Below are positions 12,157 to 24,724 of a stretch of 64,000 bases of DNA, in pieces. The position numbers and the translations under genes were made by a program. The notes below the pieces were generated by a model. That model made no database searches. It saw only the letters and a program-made list of their open reading frames with translations, and was not told where the DNA came from. Positions within the stretch are counted from its first letter, which is position 1. Each line of letters starts with the position of its first letter. Source of the DNA: Euglena gracilis (Eukaryota > Euglenida > Euglenophyceae > Euglenales); NCBI GenBank assembly GCA_039621445.1, contig CP154955.1, forward strand, positions 10,590,241 to 10,654,240. Reading direction: 5' to 3'.

Positions 12157-15100
12157 GTGCGCCGGCCATCGGGGGCAGGCTGTGGTTTAGGGCCGGCCCT
12201 GTGGTGGATGTGTGAATCCTTGTTTTGTTTTATTTCAGTTATTTGCAAAATGGGTGTTTGGGGGGGGATTATGTATTTTGAACCCATTTTTCCCTTCAAG
12301 CCAGAGGGACCCCACCTTTGAGTGACGGTCCAGCCAGCCAGTACCTTTTTTTCTGGCCCGGCTGGAACCCTCGGTCCTTGAGAGAACCCCTGGGGTGGGA
12401 CAGGGATTTGCCCGGGATTTGCTGCCCCCCCCCCCCGGCACACCACTTCCGGCAGCGCCGCATTTTTGGGGCATTTTTGACACGTTGTTTCGATGTGGGG
12501 TGTGGGGGACACATCCCCCTGTGACAACAGCGCCTTCCGAGAGCATGGGCATATCTCAGTCCAGCGTTGAGTTCAGTTTCCACAGCACCAATCCGACCCC
12601 AAGGTCTGTCCCAAAGGTTCACCACGAGGCTGCCCAAGAGCCCCTTGGGTCCTTTGGGAGGGTCCGTCCAGAGGCTTTTTTAAAAGGTTGGGTGCCCAGG
12701 GGAGGTCTGGCCCACGGATTCATTTACCACCTGTGACCCCTTACCCTACTCTCCGGGGTGGGTGGGTTTTTCAAGAGTGGGTGAGTTGGGGCCCTGCAGC
12801 CCCCCCCCCCGGGTAAGGTACACCGTGGGTCAGTCACCCGACCGAAGGCTGGATTTTTTTTAATGGTTTCTGGTCAATTTTAGGTACGTGAGTTATGGGT
12901 GGTGGGTGGGTGGGTTTGGGTCTGGGAAACAGGTGCCCCAGGGGTCACGACATGAATCTATGCTCCAGTGAATCCAGCTCCTTGGGCTCAGCCAAGCCCA
13001 CCAAGCACCGACAAAGCAGGGCAGTGCAGGGTGATGCGGGCATTTTTTGGCCATGGTTTGACATTTTCAGCCATTTTGGCCGCATTTGGCCAATTTTGGT
13101 GTTTTTGCCATTTTTTGCCACTTTTGGCCGTTTTTGGTCACTTTTGGCACTGTTGGTTGGTTATGGTTGCTTTTTGGCTGCCTCTCGCTGTTCTTTTTGG
13201 CCACTTTTTGGGGCCACTTTTGGCCACTTTCACGCGACTTTTTGCGACTTTGGACACTTTGGCTAGTTTGGGCCAATTCGGCCGCGCTTTTTTTTTTTGC
13301 TGTTTCAAGCGATTTTGGTCACTCTGAAGCTCCAGCATCCGCATCCCCTCGTCTGCTCTGGTGGCCGCATCCCCAGATCCCTGCATCCCTTCTGGTGTTC
13401 GCATTATCGCATCCCGGCATCCACTCCAGTAGCCGCATCAATGACAACCAATAGAAAGCCAAAAAAAGTTAAAAGCGGCCTAGAACGGCCAAACGCGGTC
13501 AAAAATGGTCAAGAAATGGACAAAAAGGTCAAGATGGGCCAGCAGCATTAAAGTGGCCAACCGTGGTCAAAAGCGGCGAGGAGCCGTCAACGGCAGCCAA
13601 GAATGAAGAAGGGCACCATTGAGGACCTCGAAAGGCGATGCAGGGCAATGCACGGTGATGCAGGGCGATGCCTGAACCAAAGGGGTGGGTGGCTGAAGGT
13701 GTTCCCCACCTCCGGGTGGGGGTGGGGGCAGGGCCGAGTTGGGCGTTCAGCTGAGTTGGTCCTCTGAGTCCCCGGACCCCCTCCGGAAAATTCTCACTCC
13801 AGTCATCCAGCCCCAGGCTGTACGGAATCCCTGAAACCCTATTGGGTGATGGGTTGGGGGACCACCTTTTTACCACCCGGCGGGCCGTGGTGGTAAAAAG
13901 AGCCCACTGAAGGTAACACCGGTACCCGCCGGCACGCAGTGGAGGAGTAGGCCCTTACCATTCCGAGTACCTCTTGGGAACGAAATCGAGCAGCAACAGA
14001 AGCAGAAGCAGCAACAAAGGCAAGAAAGGGGAGCCAAAAAGCCAAGGGGGAGGGGAAGGGCAAGGAAAACACAAAACGGAAGTTTGAAGTCCCAGCGAAC
14101 ATGGGGTCGGATAATTGTTGGGAGTTGCTCCGAAGAGAGGGCCAGAAGCGGAATGCAGCGCCAGGCCTTACCCCCCCCCCTTGTCGTTGACACGGCGTGT
14201 CGTTGACACACACCCCGTGTCAACGACACTTTTCTGGGACACTACCTATTGAATCACAGTGCCATTGACATGGCGTGTCGTTGTTGGCACCCCCCCCCGT
14301 GTCAACGGCACTTTTGGAACATTGGCGTGTCAACGACAAGGGGGGGGGGAGGTAAGCCAGACAGAAACCAAAGTGCATCTCAGGGGGGTCCATGATGATA
14401 TGATGATGGGGGGTGGGGGGTCCGACCTCCCCCCCACCAGGCCTTCCCGGCCAGCCCTGCCCAGCCCGGGACCACGGCCTGGCTCGGTGGCTCACGTCTG
14501 TCAGCGGGTCGTCGCGGACCCTGCTGGACGCGGCGGTGCCGTACGCTCACCGCGCCATCGACGAGTACATCGGCGTCCATCCCGGCAAGGGTCGGGTGCC
14601 CCTCGGCCCCTGATGCCCAGCTGGCCAGTCAGGAATGTGGAAGGGGGGGGGGTGGAAAGTATACTGAATGATGGCCGGCCAGTTTTAGCTGACACCGTTT
14701 TGGAAAGTCGGCTGGGCTGCTACCTGGAATCGGGGGGTGATTTCTCCCCCAAAAGAGCCGCTCAGCACCCTGTAATGTGAGAAGCTTTGGAGACTGGCAC
14801 CGAGAGACTTCGGCATCCCTCAAAACAAGGCACCTTTTTTCGATTTTCAGGAGGGGAATCATCATCCTGGACCAGAATAAAAGCCACCGTCACATTGCAG
14901 CAGACAAAACAAAGCGAGGTCCGAGGGAGAATGTTTTCATTAAGCTTTCCTCTGAGTGTTGCACGCTCTTCAAAGAATTCCACCCCCAGAAGCAGAATTT
15001 TAAGATAGATGTACAGAAAACCCTCCTTGGGATGCCCAGACCTCCGGTGGCTGACCACTTGTCTCGGGGGGGGGGCAAACTAAATGGTATTTCCTCTGCT

Positions 15101-18100
15101 GACGTAACCGGTGCCTCATTTGCCTCCATTAGGTGTCTTATGCTAGGGTTTTGGCTTCCAACATCCCAGACCATTGACACCGATTTCTATTCACTGCACT
15201 GACCTTGATTCTTGTTTGACAATGAAATTGCTGCAATGGGCAATTTCGCCTTCAAAAATATGCCTCGCATCTCAGCACATGATGATGTTTGGGGGGGGGG
15301 GGCTGCCGCAAATTTGCAAGTTGTGTGGCAGGCACCTGGAGCAGTTGCCAAAGCAAAAAGAAAAAGCACAGTCCGCCCAATGAAACCCCACGCCATTCCA
15401 CTTCTTATCCCCCAGACATTTCCCCATGTGTGCCCTTTTTTCCATGCCTTGAATAAGCTCCCCCTCCGGGACCTTTTTTCCACACATTGTTAATGAGGTG
15501 CCGGTACGAGTTAAGAACACCCTGGGGGGGGGGGGTCGGCGCTTCCTACTCTGGAAACCCCCCATCGGGCTGGCAGTGGCATTCTTCGGTTGGAAAGAAA
15601 TTCCCCAAAGTTGCAACACAAGCGCACGCAAACCAGTGAGAAATCTCGGCACACCCCCTTCCACCCCCCCCGAACCCCGCCCCGCCGTCAAGGTTGGCCG
15701 TTGGCCGGAGGGACCCGGCGGCCGCGCCCCTTCCCCAGGAAGTCAGTGTCCGCCAGTGTTTCGCGGATGATGGCGGCGGAGGCGTACCGGCGGGCCGCCC
15801 GGCTGCGGGACAGCCCCGCTCAGCCGGTGTGGCGGGGGGCGGCGGGCTGCCACACGGGGGCCTGTCCTCCCGTGGGTGCGTTGCCCTCAATCAGGAATTT
15901 CTTAAGCCGGTCCCCACCCTACCACTGGGGGGGGGGGGGGGCTCCAGCCAGCCAGCACCTTTTTCCAGCCAGCCGATTGGAACCCCCCGGGGAGTGCTTC
16001 AGAAATTCCCTGCCCTCAATAACAGGTCCCTATGGCGACAGGTCAGCGACTATGGAGTAGGTGACAGTTTCCCGGGGAGTACAATTTCTCCAGGGGGGGG
16101 GGTAGGCATACCTAAACTGTCACCAACCTCTGTACTCGCTGATTTGACAGGTGACAGCTTTCCGGAGGGGGGGATGAAATCGACCGCGTCTACCCCCTCC
16201 CCTTTTCTGCCCCCCCCCCCCTCAGCTGCCCTCCTTCCCCAGGGGCAATGGTCCACAGCGAGAAGCATAAACAGAATTATCCGTGGACTCGTATCAGTTG
16301 TATCAGTTGACTTTTTCCGCCCCACCAGGCGGATATGACAAGGCGTCGGAGGCAATTTCGTGTATTCTTGCTTCTGTTGCAGCTCTTCTTTCTCTCCTTT
16401 CTGGTGCTTCACGCCACTTCATTTCCCCCTCGTTTCTCTTGTAGCACCAGCCAACTCCTGTGGAGAGGGGGGGTCAGTTAGCGTTACTCATGGACAGGAG
16501 TGGAGGGAATTGCACAACCCAGGAGGTTTGCATTCAACCCTCTTCTGGCAGGTGGTTGGCATCGGCAGTACAGGAAGTATCGCCACCAGTCATTCAGGGC
16601 TTGCCCTATGCCTCTTTTCCCTCCTCCTCCCTGTCTCTGCGTGATTGCATGTGCGTGTTTTGTTTCGCACCTGCCTGCCTGCCTGCCTGCCTGCCTTCCA
16701 TGAGACATTCACGAAACCACGTAAACCTTATTTTCCTTTTAAAAAGCATTTTTGATGTCAGTTTGGCACAGAAATTTGTTGTACCCCCACCCAAAATAAC
16801 GCCACCGCCCCCCCAAAACAAGATCCTCCCTGGTCCGACCAAGCAAAAATCCATAAATAAGACCACAGAAAAAAATAATACCCCCCCCCTGCCGATGCGA
16901 AGCGCTGGAGGTGGTGACAAAAGTCCCTGAAAAATTGTCCAGAACCCTTATTTTGGCACATGAATGAGGAAAATTGTAATATTTTGACATTTTTGGGGGA
17001 AAACATGGTAATTTTCAATTTATGCCAATTTATACATTGCGCAGAGTGCCGAAGGAAAATTTTCAGTGTTTTTGAAATTTGAAGAATGATGATTTTTTGG
17101 GCCCGGGTCGATGAAGAAAAAATCCAAAATAAGACCCCCAGCAGCGGGCCCAAAAGTCAGACCCGGGTCTTATTTTGGGGGGCAGGTTGATGCTTTGTAA
17201 CCAAAAGGTGTTTGGAACTTTGGCCAGGGTTTGTGTAATGCTTAGCTCTTTGCATAAATGAAGTGCAACTCCGCTCAAAGGCTCAAAGCGGGCTCTGTCT
17301 CCGTGAGCGCCGGGGCTTCAACGAGTTCTACTGCACATGCTGGGTCCAGGACCACCGCTGCACATCATGCACAGGCTGCAGACATGAAAGTCTCTGTGAG
17401 ATTTGGCATCGATGGGGAGCCAGGATTGATGAATTGACGCATTATTTATTAGGATATCTGCCTGCCTGCCTGTGTGTTCCCACCTGAAAAAAAAACCTGT
17501 ATGTAGGTCTTTGAAGTCATGCAGACAGATGGATGGATTGACGGACGGAACGATATTTCGACGGCGGACAGGCACAAAGACAGCCAGGCAGACATCTAGG
17601 CAACACACACACGCGTGCGCACGCACGCACGCGCGCACGCACGCACACCCAAACAGGCATGTTGTGTGTGTGTGTGTGTGTGTGTTGCAGACATATTGTG
17701 GGATTGGGAGATGGTTTGCAAACATCCCAGATTGTGCAGGGCCAGAAGTCATCGATGCCAACTTGTCAGAAGTCAAACCCTCGTTGATGGTTTACTCCTT
17801 CAGTGGCGGTTCTGGCTTTTGTCATTGTGGGAGAGGAGACCCCCCCCTCCACACAATCTCCACGGTCTCCAGCAGACATGGTCCTGCCGATGGGGCGCAG
17901 GTTGCCCGGACGTATCACTGCCGCCTGGACAAGTCGAGGAACAGGTGTGTCCCACTGTATGGCCTCCGGCGTGGCTGGTCTTACCACGCGGATATGAGCC
18001 ATACGTGCCCTGAGGTGCACAATGGGGATGCCGACACGCGGACATGCACAGCCGACACACGTGTCAGCACACCGTGCACACCATGTCACACATCATGTCT

Positions 18101-19205
18101 TTCGCTACCTATTTTTTGGGGGGGAAACAGTTCGAAAATCAATGCAAGAAACAAACTTATTGTGCCAGAAAAAAAATCAATTAAATTGTTTTTTTTTTGG
18201 TTGAATTTCATCAGATGTTGAATGGTTGTGGTGCTTTTGTTCTTGTGCGTGTGTGTGTTCGGTGTGTTGCACGGGTGGGTGCCGATGCGTGGGTGGGTGT
18301 GCGACGCAGGCACATGTGCCGCACTGCAGCGGCCCCCACCACCGCCGCAGGACCGGCCGGAGGAGACGCGTCGTGTGCAGCGGATCCTCCGGCCCTAGCC
18401 GACGTGTGCGCCGTCCCGTTCGACATCCCGTCGAGCTGGGGATGGACGAGCCGTGCTGGTGCGCCGCCCTCCCTGCAGCCCAAAGGACAGTGGAATGCAG
18501 AACAAAGCTGAGAAACAGTGTTTTTGGGCAGTCGATGTAACCCTGAGTTCTAATTTTTGGGTCATTGCTGAAAATCCCGGGGGCTGTTTGGGTCTCACTT
18601 TTCGATTTTTGTGCTGAGGGATTTGACGAAAAGCCTTCCGGTGGAGTGTTCGTGCGCCACAAAAAGCACACACCAAAAGCACAATTTTGGCAATTAGTTG
18701 TTTGTCAAAAAAAATGCAGTTTTAACAAATGCAATGGACAAAATCAAAACAGAACAAATCACCATTTTTTGGGCATTTTCACAGTTTTAGGAGAGTCTAT
18801 TTTTGGGGTATTCCCCAAATCCTGGGTCCTATTGGGCAGGGGTTTTTGCTGAACAATTGGTGGCAAGGTGATCTTATTTTGGGGGTTGCACAATTTTATT
18901 CAGGAAAAACGGGGGCAAGGTGGGGAGAACACAGAACACACTTGAAAGTTAGAGGCTTTGTTTGGCGAACCCACCCCAGCCCACAAACACACAGGAAACG
19001 CCAATTGTGGGGTGAATGTTAGGTGACAGTGGAGGTAAAAAAATCCCACTGGAGTGCACTTTTGAGCACGATTTCATACTTCCTTTTTTTATTTTTTTAA
19101 AAAGGCTTTCATTGTTCTTTTGCTGGAAAAAAGGTTTTCTAATAGTATGTGTGTGCGCACGCATATTTGTGTGTGTGCGCGTTATGTGTGTGTATGTGTG
19201 TGTGC

Positions 19206-19291
<86 letters not shown>

Positions 19292-19536
19292 TGGGTGTGT
19301 GTGTTGTGTGTGTGTGTGTGTGGGGGGGTGGGTGTGTGTGTGTGGTGTGTGTGTGTGTTTGTGTGTGTGTGGTGTGTGTGGTGTGTGTGTGTGTGTGTGG
19401 GGTGTGTGTGTGCGTGTGTGTGTGTGTGTGTGTTGTGTGTGGGTGTGTGTGTGTGTGTGTGTGGGGGTGTGTGTGTGTGGGTGGGTGTTGGTGTGTGTGT
19501 GTTGTGGTTGTGGGGTGTGGTGTGGGTGTTCTCGTG

Positions 19537-19569
<33 letters not shown>

Positions 19570-19671
19570 GGTGTGTGGGTGTGGGTGTGTGTGTGGTGTG
19601 TGTTGTGTGTGTGTGGTGTGTTGTGTGTGGTGTGTGTTTTTGTGTGGGTGGTGGGTGTGTGTGTGTGTGTG

Positions 19672-19709
<38 letters not shown>

Positions 19710-19732
19710 TGTGGGGTGGCGGGATGTGTGTG

Positions 19733-19803
<71 letters not shown>

Positions 19804-22800
19804 GGGGCCTGGGGGGGGGTATGTTTTCACACACATCAAGCCATTGTGTCCATTTCCAGATGTTTTGGATACCTCTCAAGCATTCTCTTTGAATCACACC
19901 CACCCCTTCCCCTGAGAGATGCCACCCCATGAGGTTGTCGCCTACCCCACGAAGTTGTTGTCTTGGGGCCATTCCAGATTCCAGGTGAGGTGTGAATCTG
20001 AAATGCCGCTGAATTCCATTAACGGCATATGGATAGGAAGTTGTCGCCTTGGACTTGTATTTCCTGGCTTGTCAGATGCCACCTTCGAGGAGTAGGCTGT
20101 CAAAATTGCCTTAAAGTTCAATTCATGGCAACCTGCGTATGGGCTTCATTTTGTAGACCCTGAAGTCCACTCCAAAACAGCATTTTCTTGCAGAAAATGC
20201 ACACAATCCCTCTTTTTTCCAATGAAGACAATTTCAAGACGCTTTTGACCATTTGAATCCCCCACACAGCTCTCCTTTGTCCTGTCCTTGAACCAATTGT
20301 CTGCTTTTTTTTTGAAAGTCTTGTGCTAAAATGTGAAACCAAACTCGCATTAGAGCGATTTAATTCATGTCAAGCGATGTGGATTGTTCGAAAAGCGAGT
20401 CCAGACGCATTGGGAGGCGCAAAAAACCTTTCGTGTGCAGGTCAGCGAGTTCGAAACTTCAACGGTGTGGTTCGCAGTCGATGGTACCCGGCAGGATTTG
20501 AACGGCCCGGTATGCAATGTGAAGTGTGTGCAAGTGAAGTGAGTATGCCAGTGTGCGTGCGTGCGTGTGTACGTACGTACACCCAGGGTCCCGAAAAAAA
20601 TGCGCACCGCATCATCTCGCATGAATTTGCCTTTTTCGAGAAATGCAACAAGAACAAGTCCTAGTGAAGCATTTGAAACAGTTGATTCCTGTTTTTTGAA
20701 AATATTTTGTATCATTCTTGAACCTTATTTTTGGATTCTTTTTCAGTACCCCCCCCCTATGTCCAACGACCCCCCTATGTCCAATGACCCCCCCCCAGTC
20801 AGAGGACACCTTTTCGGAGGTATGAACAAATTTTTGGTACCGGCGCGAAGCGCCGGGACGAAAAAAATTGCCCAAAAATCGGCCAAAAAATTGGCCAAAA
20901 TGCCATTTTTGACACTTTTTGGACAAAAAAATTGTCAAAATTGCCCAAAATGTTCGGCGCAAAGCGCCAGAAGGGAAAATTTGGGCATTTTTGGGTGGGT
21001 AGGGACCCGGGTACCCACCAACTTTCTTTTGATCCCATGTCCAACGACCACCCCCCCCCCGGTCAGAGGACAGAGGTTACCGGTCATTGGACATAGGGGG
21101 GGGGGTAGTTAATGCAATTGAGCATTACGCAGGGGGAGAAAGTGCGGACCGCATAATCCCACATAATTTCTGAGGCAGCCGGACCCACCTCCTCTGGACC
21201 CTATTTGGGTCCTGGGTTCAAAAAAGTAGGGTGTCTGGAGCTGTGATGGCAGAGGTGCCTCACCCCCCCACCCCTGCCCCCCACCCCACTTCAAAGAGGG
21301 GTTGTTCCCCATGAACAGTGGCATATTCACAGCAAGTTAATTTTCCCCGTGGGAACAAAATTTTTTGCCCAAAAGCAACCAAAATGCTGTTTTGGAGGGA
21401 AATACCTCAGAACCCCAGAATTCTTGCGCAAAGGCCCCGAGAATACAAATTTTGAACATTTTTGGATGTCTCAAGGTTTCCCCTGTGGTCGGTCTGGACC
21501 TGCTTGGAAGAAGGGGGGTTCCAGACCATCCCCTCCCTACCCGGTGTTTTGTCAACCCCCCCCCCGGTCCCACGACACCATGTGTGGGCAGCCACCTGGT
21601 CTGGCCACAGGTACCCGACCTGGCACCGGGGGTTCAACCAGTGGTCATCCCCGGGTCGTTCAACCCGCTACACCCCGGGCACGTCGGGATGGCGGAGGCT
21701 GCCGTCGAGTACTTCCAAGAAAAAGGTGTGGTGGAACGCAACCGGTATTATCATATTCCGTGTGCCTTTTTTTTGGCTCTGAAGGGTTCAATGTCTCCGG
21801 TCCAATATTGAGAAAAAGGAACACATTTTGCCATTGGTCTTCTTGGTGTTCTCCCCTCTCCAAATTTGCCCTAGTTCTCTGGCCGTTTGGGGAGTGTGGG
21901 CTGAATGTGACGTGCAAATGCAAAGTATAGGGACAGGTGCTCATGCTGCAGCAGAGACGGACCCTGGGAGTTTTTCGGGGCCTCTGCCCGCTTGGGTCCA
22001 TTTCAGGGAGCAGTGCCCGCGTCTTCTTTGAGCTTTCCATGGCCAGGGAACGCCAGCCCACTGGAATGATGCTCTTGCATCATTCCTCTTTTCTCATTCC
22101 ATTCATCTTGGAATCCTCGCGGTGTCACCGCAACTGCATTTTTTGGAGAAGTGTTGAAGTGTTGAAGTTTTTTTTGAGAAAAGTGCTGTGAAATTCTGTG
22201 CATCATCAAAGTCAAAAAAGCTGCAATGCTGAAATTTTGCAAAACCTCAAAGGAAGATTTTGAAGTAATCAAGCGTAAAGGTTTCTGGATATGTATGTGT
22301 ATTTCATTTATGTATTATTCCTATGCACTAAGAAATGTATATGTGTATACATATGTTGAAAATGTATGTTTATTTCCATGTGCATGTCCGTGTTATGTAC
22401 GTGTTGTGTGTGGCTGTCATACACGTCCAAAAACATATATGCAAGTTCGAACTGATCCAAGCTGCCATTTTGGAGTTTCAGAACCAACGTGGGGGCTGCC
22501 CTGTGGGGGACCAACATGGACAAGCCGCCCATCTCCGACGCTGATCTGGCAGCAAGAGCCACCTCAACGACACATTTTGGGCCACCAGACTTCCAGCAAC
22601 ACGTACTACACACAGGGATGGGGCATTGGCCAACAAATATATTTCCGGTCAAATTTTGTGCCCAGCTGCAAATCAACGACCCCCTCCCCCCGTCGTGAGT
22701 GCCTCTTGGATGGACGCGCGCATCCCAGTTCCAGGGCAAGTACGACCTCATTGCCACCCGCACCCCATCCAGCCTCCTCTCTCATGCCTACGTGTATCAA

Positions 22801-24693
22801 TGTACCGTAACAGCTTTGTCGTGGTCTGGCGACTGCACAGACGGCCTGGAAGGCACCCCTGAACGGCTGGTGCACAGCTCTCCCACAATGGCCTGGCAGA
22901 TGTTCACAAAATCGGTTCCATAGGGTTGGGGTCAGGGCTGTGGGTTTAACAACCCCCATTGTTTGCATACACGTACATATGCATTTTCTTCGAACTTTTT
23001 GTGTTGTATTTCTGGCTATTTCCAGCGTTCTGCTGGGAAACGAATCTGATTTAGCAAAATTTTCACACATCGAGGCAAATTTTTGTGAGATTTATTTTTT
23101 GGCCAAATTTGGCCAAGAAGTGGAGCATCTGGTTCCCAAAAATCACAAAAACCTGTTTTTTTCTGATATTATTTGTCACACCCAGACCAGAATTCATAAA
23201 CCCAATTTGCGTTTATTTGCAATTTGTGTGATTGTGTGTTTCTTGTGTCGCATTTTTGAGGGTTCACGTTCAAAACCCAGAACAGTGGCCAGTGGGTCGT
23301 TCCTGGAATAGTCCCCCCCCCCAGTGCAGCGTCGGACAGGGGCCTGGGGTGGAAGTTCGTGGACAAGGTGAAGCTCTTCCCCGGGCACGCCTTCGTTGTC
23401 GGGTACGACACCGCCCGCCGCATTCTGGACGTGAAGTACGCCAGCGGGTGCGCGGAGGCCCGGCTGGCGGAACTGCGCGCTGTGCTGGAGGCCGGCTGCT
23501 CGTTCCTGGTCGCGGGTGTGTCGGCTGGCGGAGGAGGCCGGGGTGGAGTCCGGGATCGGTGGGTGAGAGAGCCTCGCTCTCTCCGCGTTGTCTGTGGCCT
23601 GGCAACCCCGGTCAAGTGACATTGCGGCGTCACCTTTCGGGACCAATTGGCCTGACACATCGGGCAGCGTCCTTTCGGACTCGACTCCACTGCCCTCCCT
23701 GCATGGGTAGCAGGGGCGCCCAAGTGACCACACGCCCGAAGTTGTGTTGGTGTCTGGCAGGCCCTTCCGGGGCCATGTTCCAGGACACTCGTCCACCTTG
23801 CTTGGGCGACTTTTGGTGGGCAGGCTCCGCCCCGCCGCCGTGAGGTGTCCGGGACTGTGTAGCCCTGGCTGGGGGTCGGTGGTCTCTGCAGGGCACTGGG
23901 GGCTCGCTGGGGCCGGGTTGTGTGTGGCCGCCTGGGCACCCGGGCAACCGAGTGGGGCTCGCCGTGGCCCCTGGGGCACCCCTCCTCGGCTGCAGCTCCC
24001 TGTCAGCGGCCCCCAGCGCCCCTCGAGACTCCGGACCGCCGGCCGGAGCTGCACAGCTGCGGGCACCCGCCATTCCACGGCTTCTCCTGCCTGACCGGCC
24101 GCCCCTCCAGGCCCCCCCGGGGGTTGCCTGGACGACACTGAAGCTGCTTAGGATCCTTTCGGGGCGGTCGGCCCACCCTCCTCCATGCCCACACGCCTCG
24201 GGGAGCAGCGTGTGGGTTTAGGAAGGGGGCGGCCTGCGTTGGCAGCATGCCTCGACTCCATGGCATGCCCCCAGGGTACCATCGTGCCACTGAGGCTGGA
24301 CGTGCAGGTCCGATTTGGTACCCCGAAGTGGCCGTGGTTGGGAATGACATCAACGCGGTGCAAAGGATTTGGGCATTTTCAAGGGGCCTTCAGAAAAGGA
24401 AATGTTTGGACTGCAAAAATCGATAAAAATATATGCGCATACCTATACATACGATCTGTATCTGCATCTGCATATGGATATGTGCAGGATATGGGTGTAT
24501 TTGCAAATGCATGTATGTATGTATGTATGTATGTATGTATGTATGTATGTATGTATGTATGTATGTATGTATGTATGTATGTATGTATGTATATATGTAT
24601 GTATGTATGTATATGTATGTATGTATGTGTGTGTATGTATGTATTTATGTATGTATGTATGTATGTATTTTTTTATTTATGTATCTATGTATG

Positions 24694-24724
<31 letters not shown>

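Larger units (their letters stand above)
18518..21610. other. Intron region between exons 5 and 6 (left copy)
   Basis: About 3.1 kb holding the 19147-19801 TG array, the arm end at 20013, a poly-C-tipped element at 20747-21107, and single-copy sequence. An unfound exon between 5 and 6 should lie in this stretch, because phase and family length do not close without it. Confidence 0.6.
21466..24458 (+). repeat. Direct repeat copy A (exons 6-9)
   Basis: Matches 28051-31791 in the same orientation, from ATGTCTC at 21466 to ACGATCTG at 24458. It holds exons 6, 7a, 7b, 8 and 9 of the fusion gene and then a conserved GC-rich stretch to about 24360. It is about 0.75 kb shorter than copy B, mainly because copy B carries a GA/AT microsatellite in the intron between exons 7a and 7b. 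Confidence 0.93.

Noticed and set aside
13067-13454. K/P/W-rich or F/L/W-rich frames near 13.1-13.4 kb and 38.3-38.7 kb
   Set aside because: They arise from the TTTTTGGCCA repeat field and lack any motif.
12081-15871. Bacterial-type CinA gene or horizontal transfer
   Set aside because: The exons match the eukaryotic two-domain fusion, have spliceosomal borders, and lack the bacterial E-S-C-T-G-G motif.
23194-24353. Long GC-rich minus-strand frames over exon 9 and its downstream region (repeated at 30470-31685)
   Set aside because: Shadow frames of the GC-rich exon and flank; the + strand frame carries the family motifs and splice sites.
23600-24360. GC-rich conserved stretch after exon 9 as a further exon
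   Set aside because: Exon 9 splices in phase directly to exon 10 and the family has no extra residues here. The stretch is similar in copy B only because it is duplicated.
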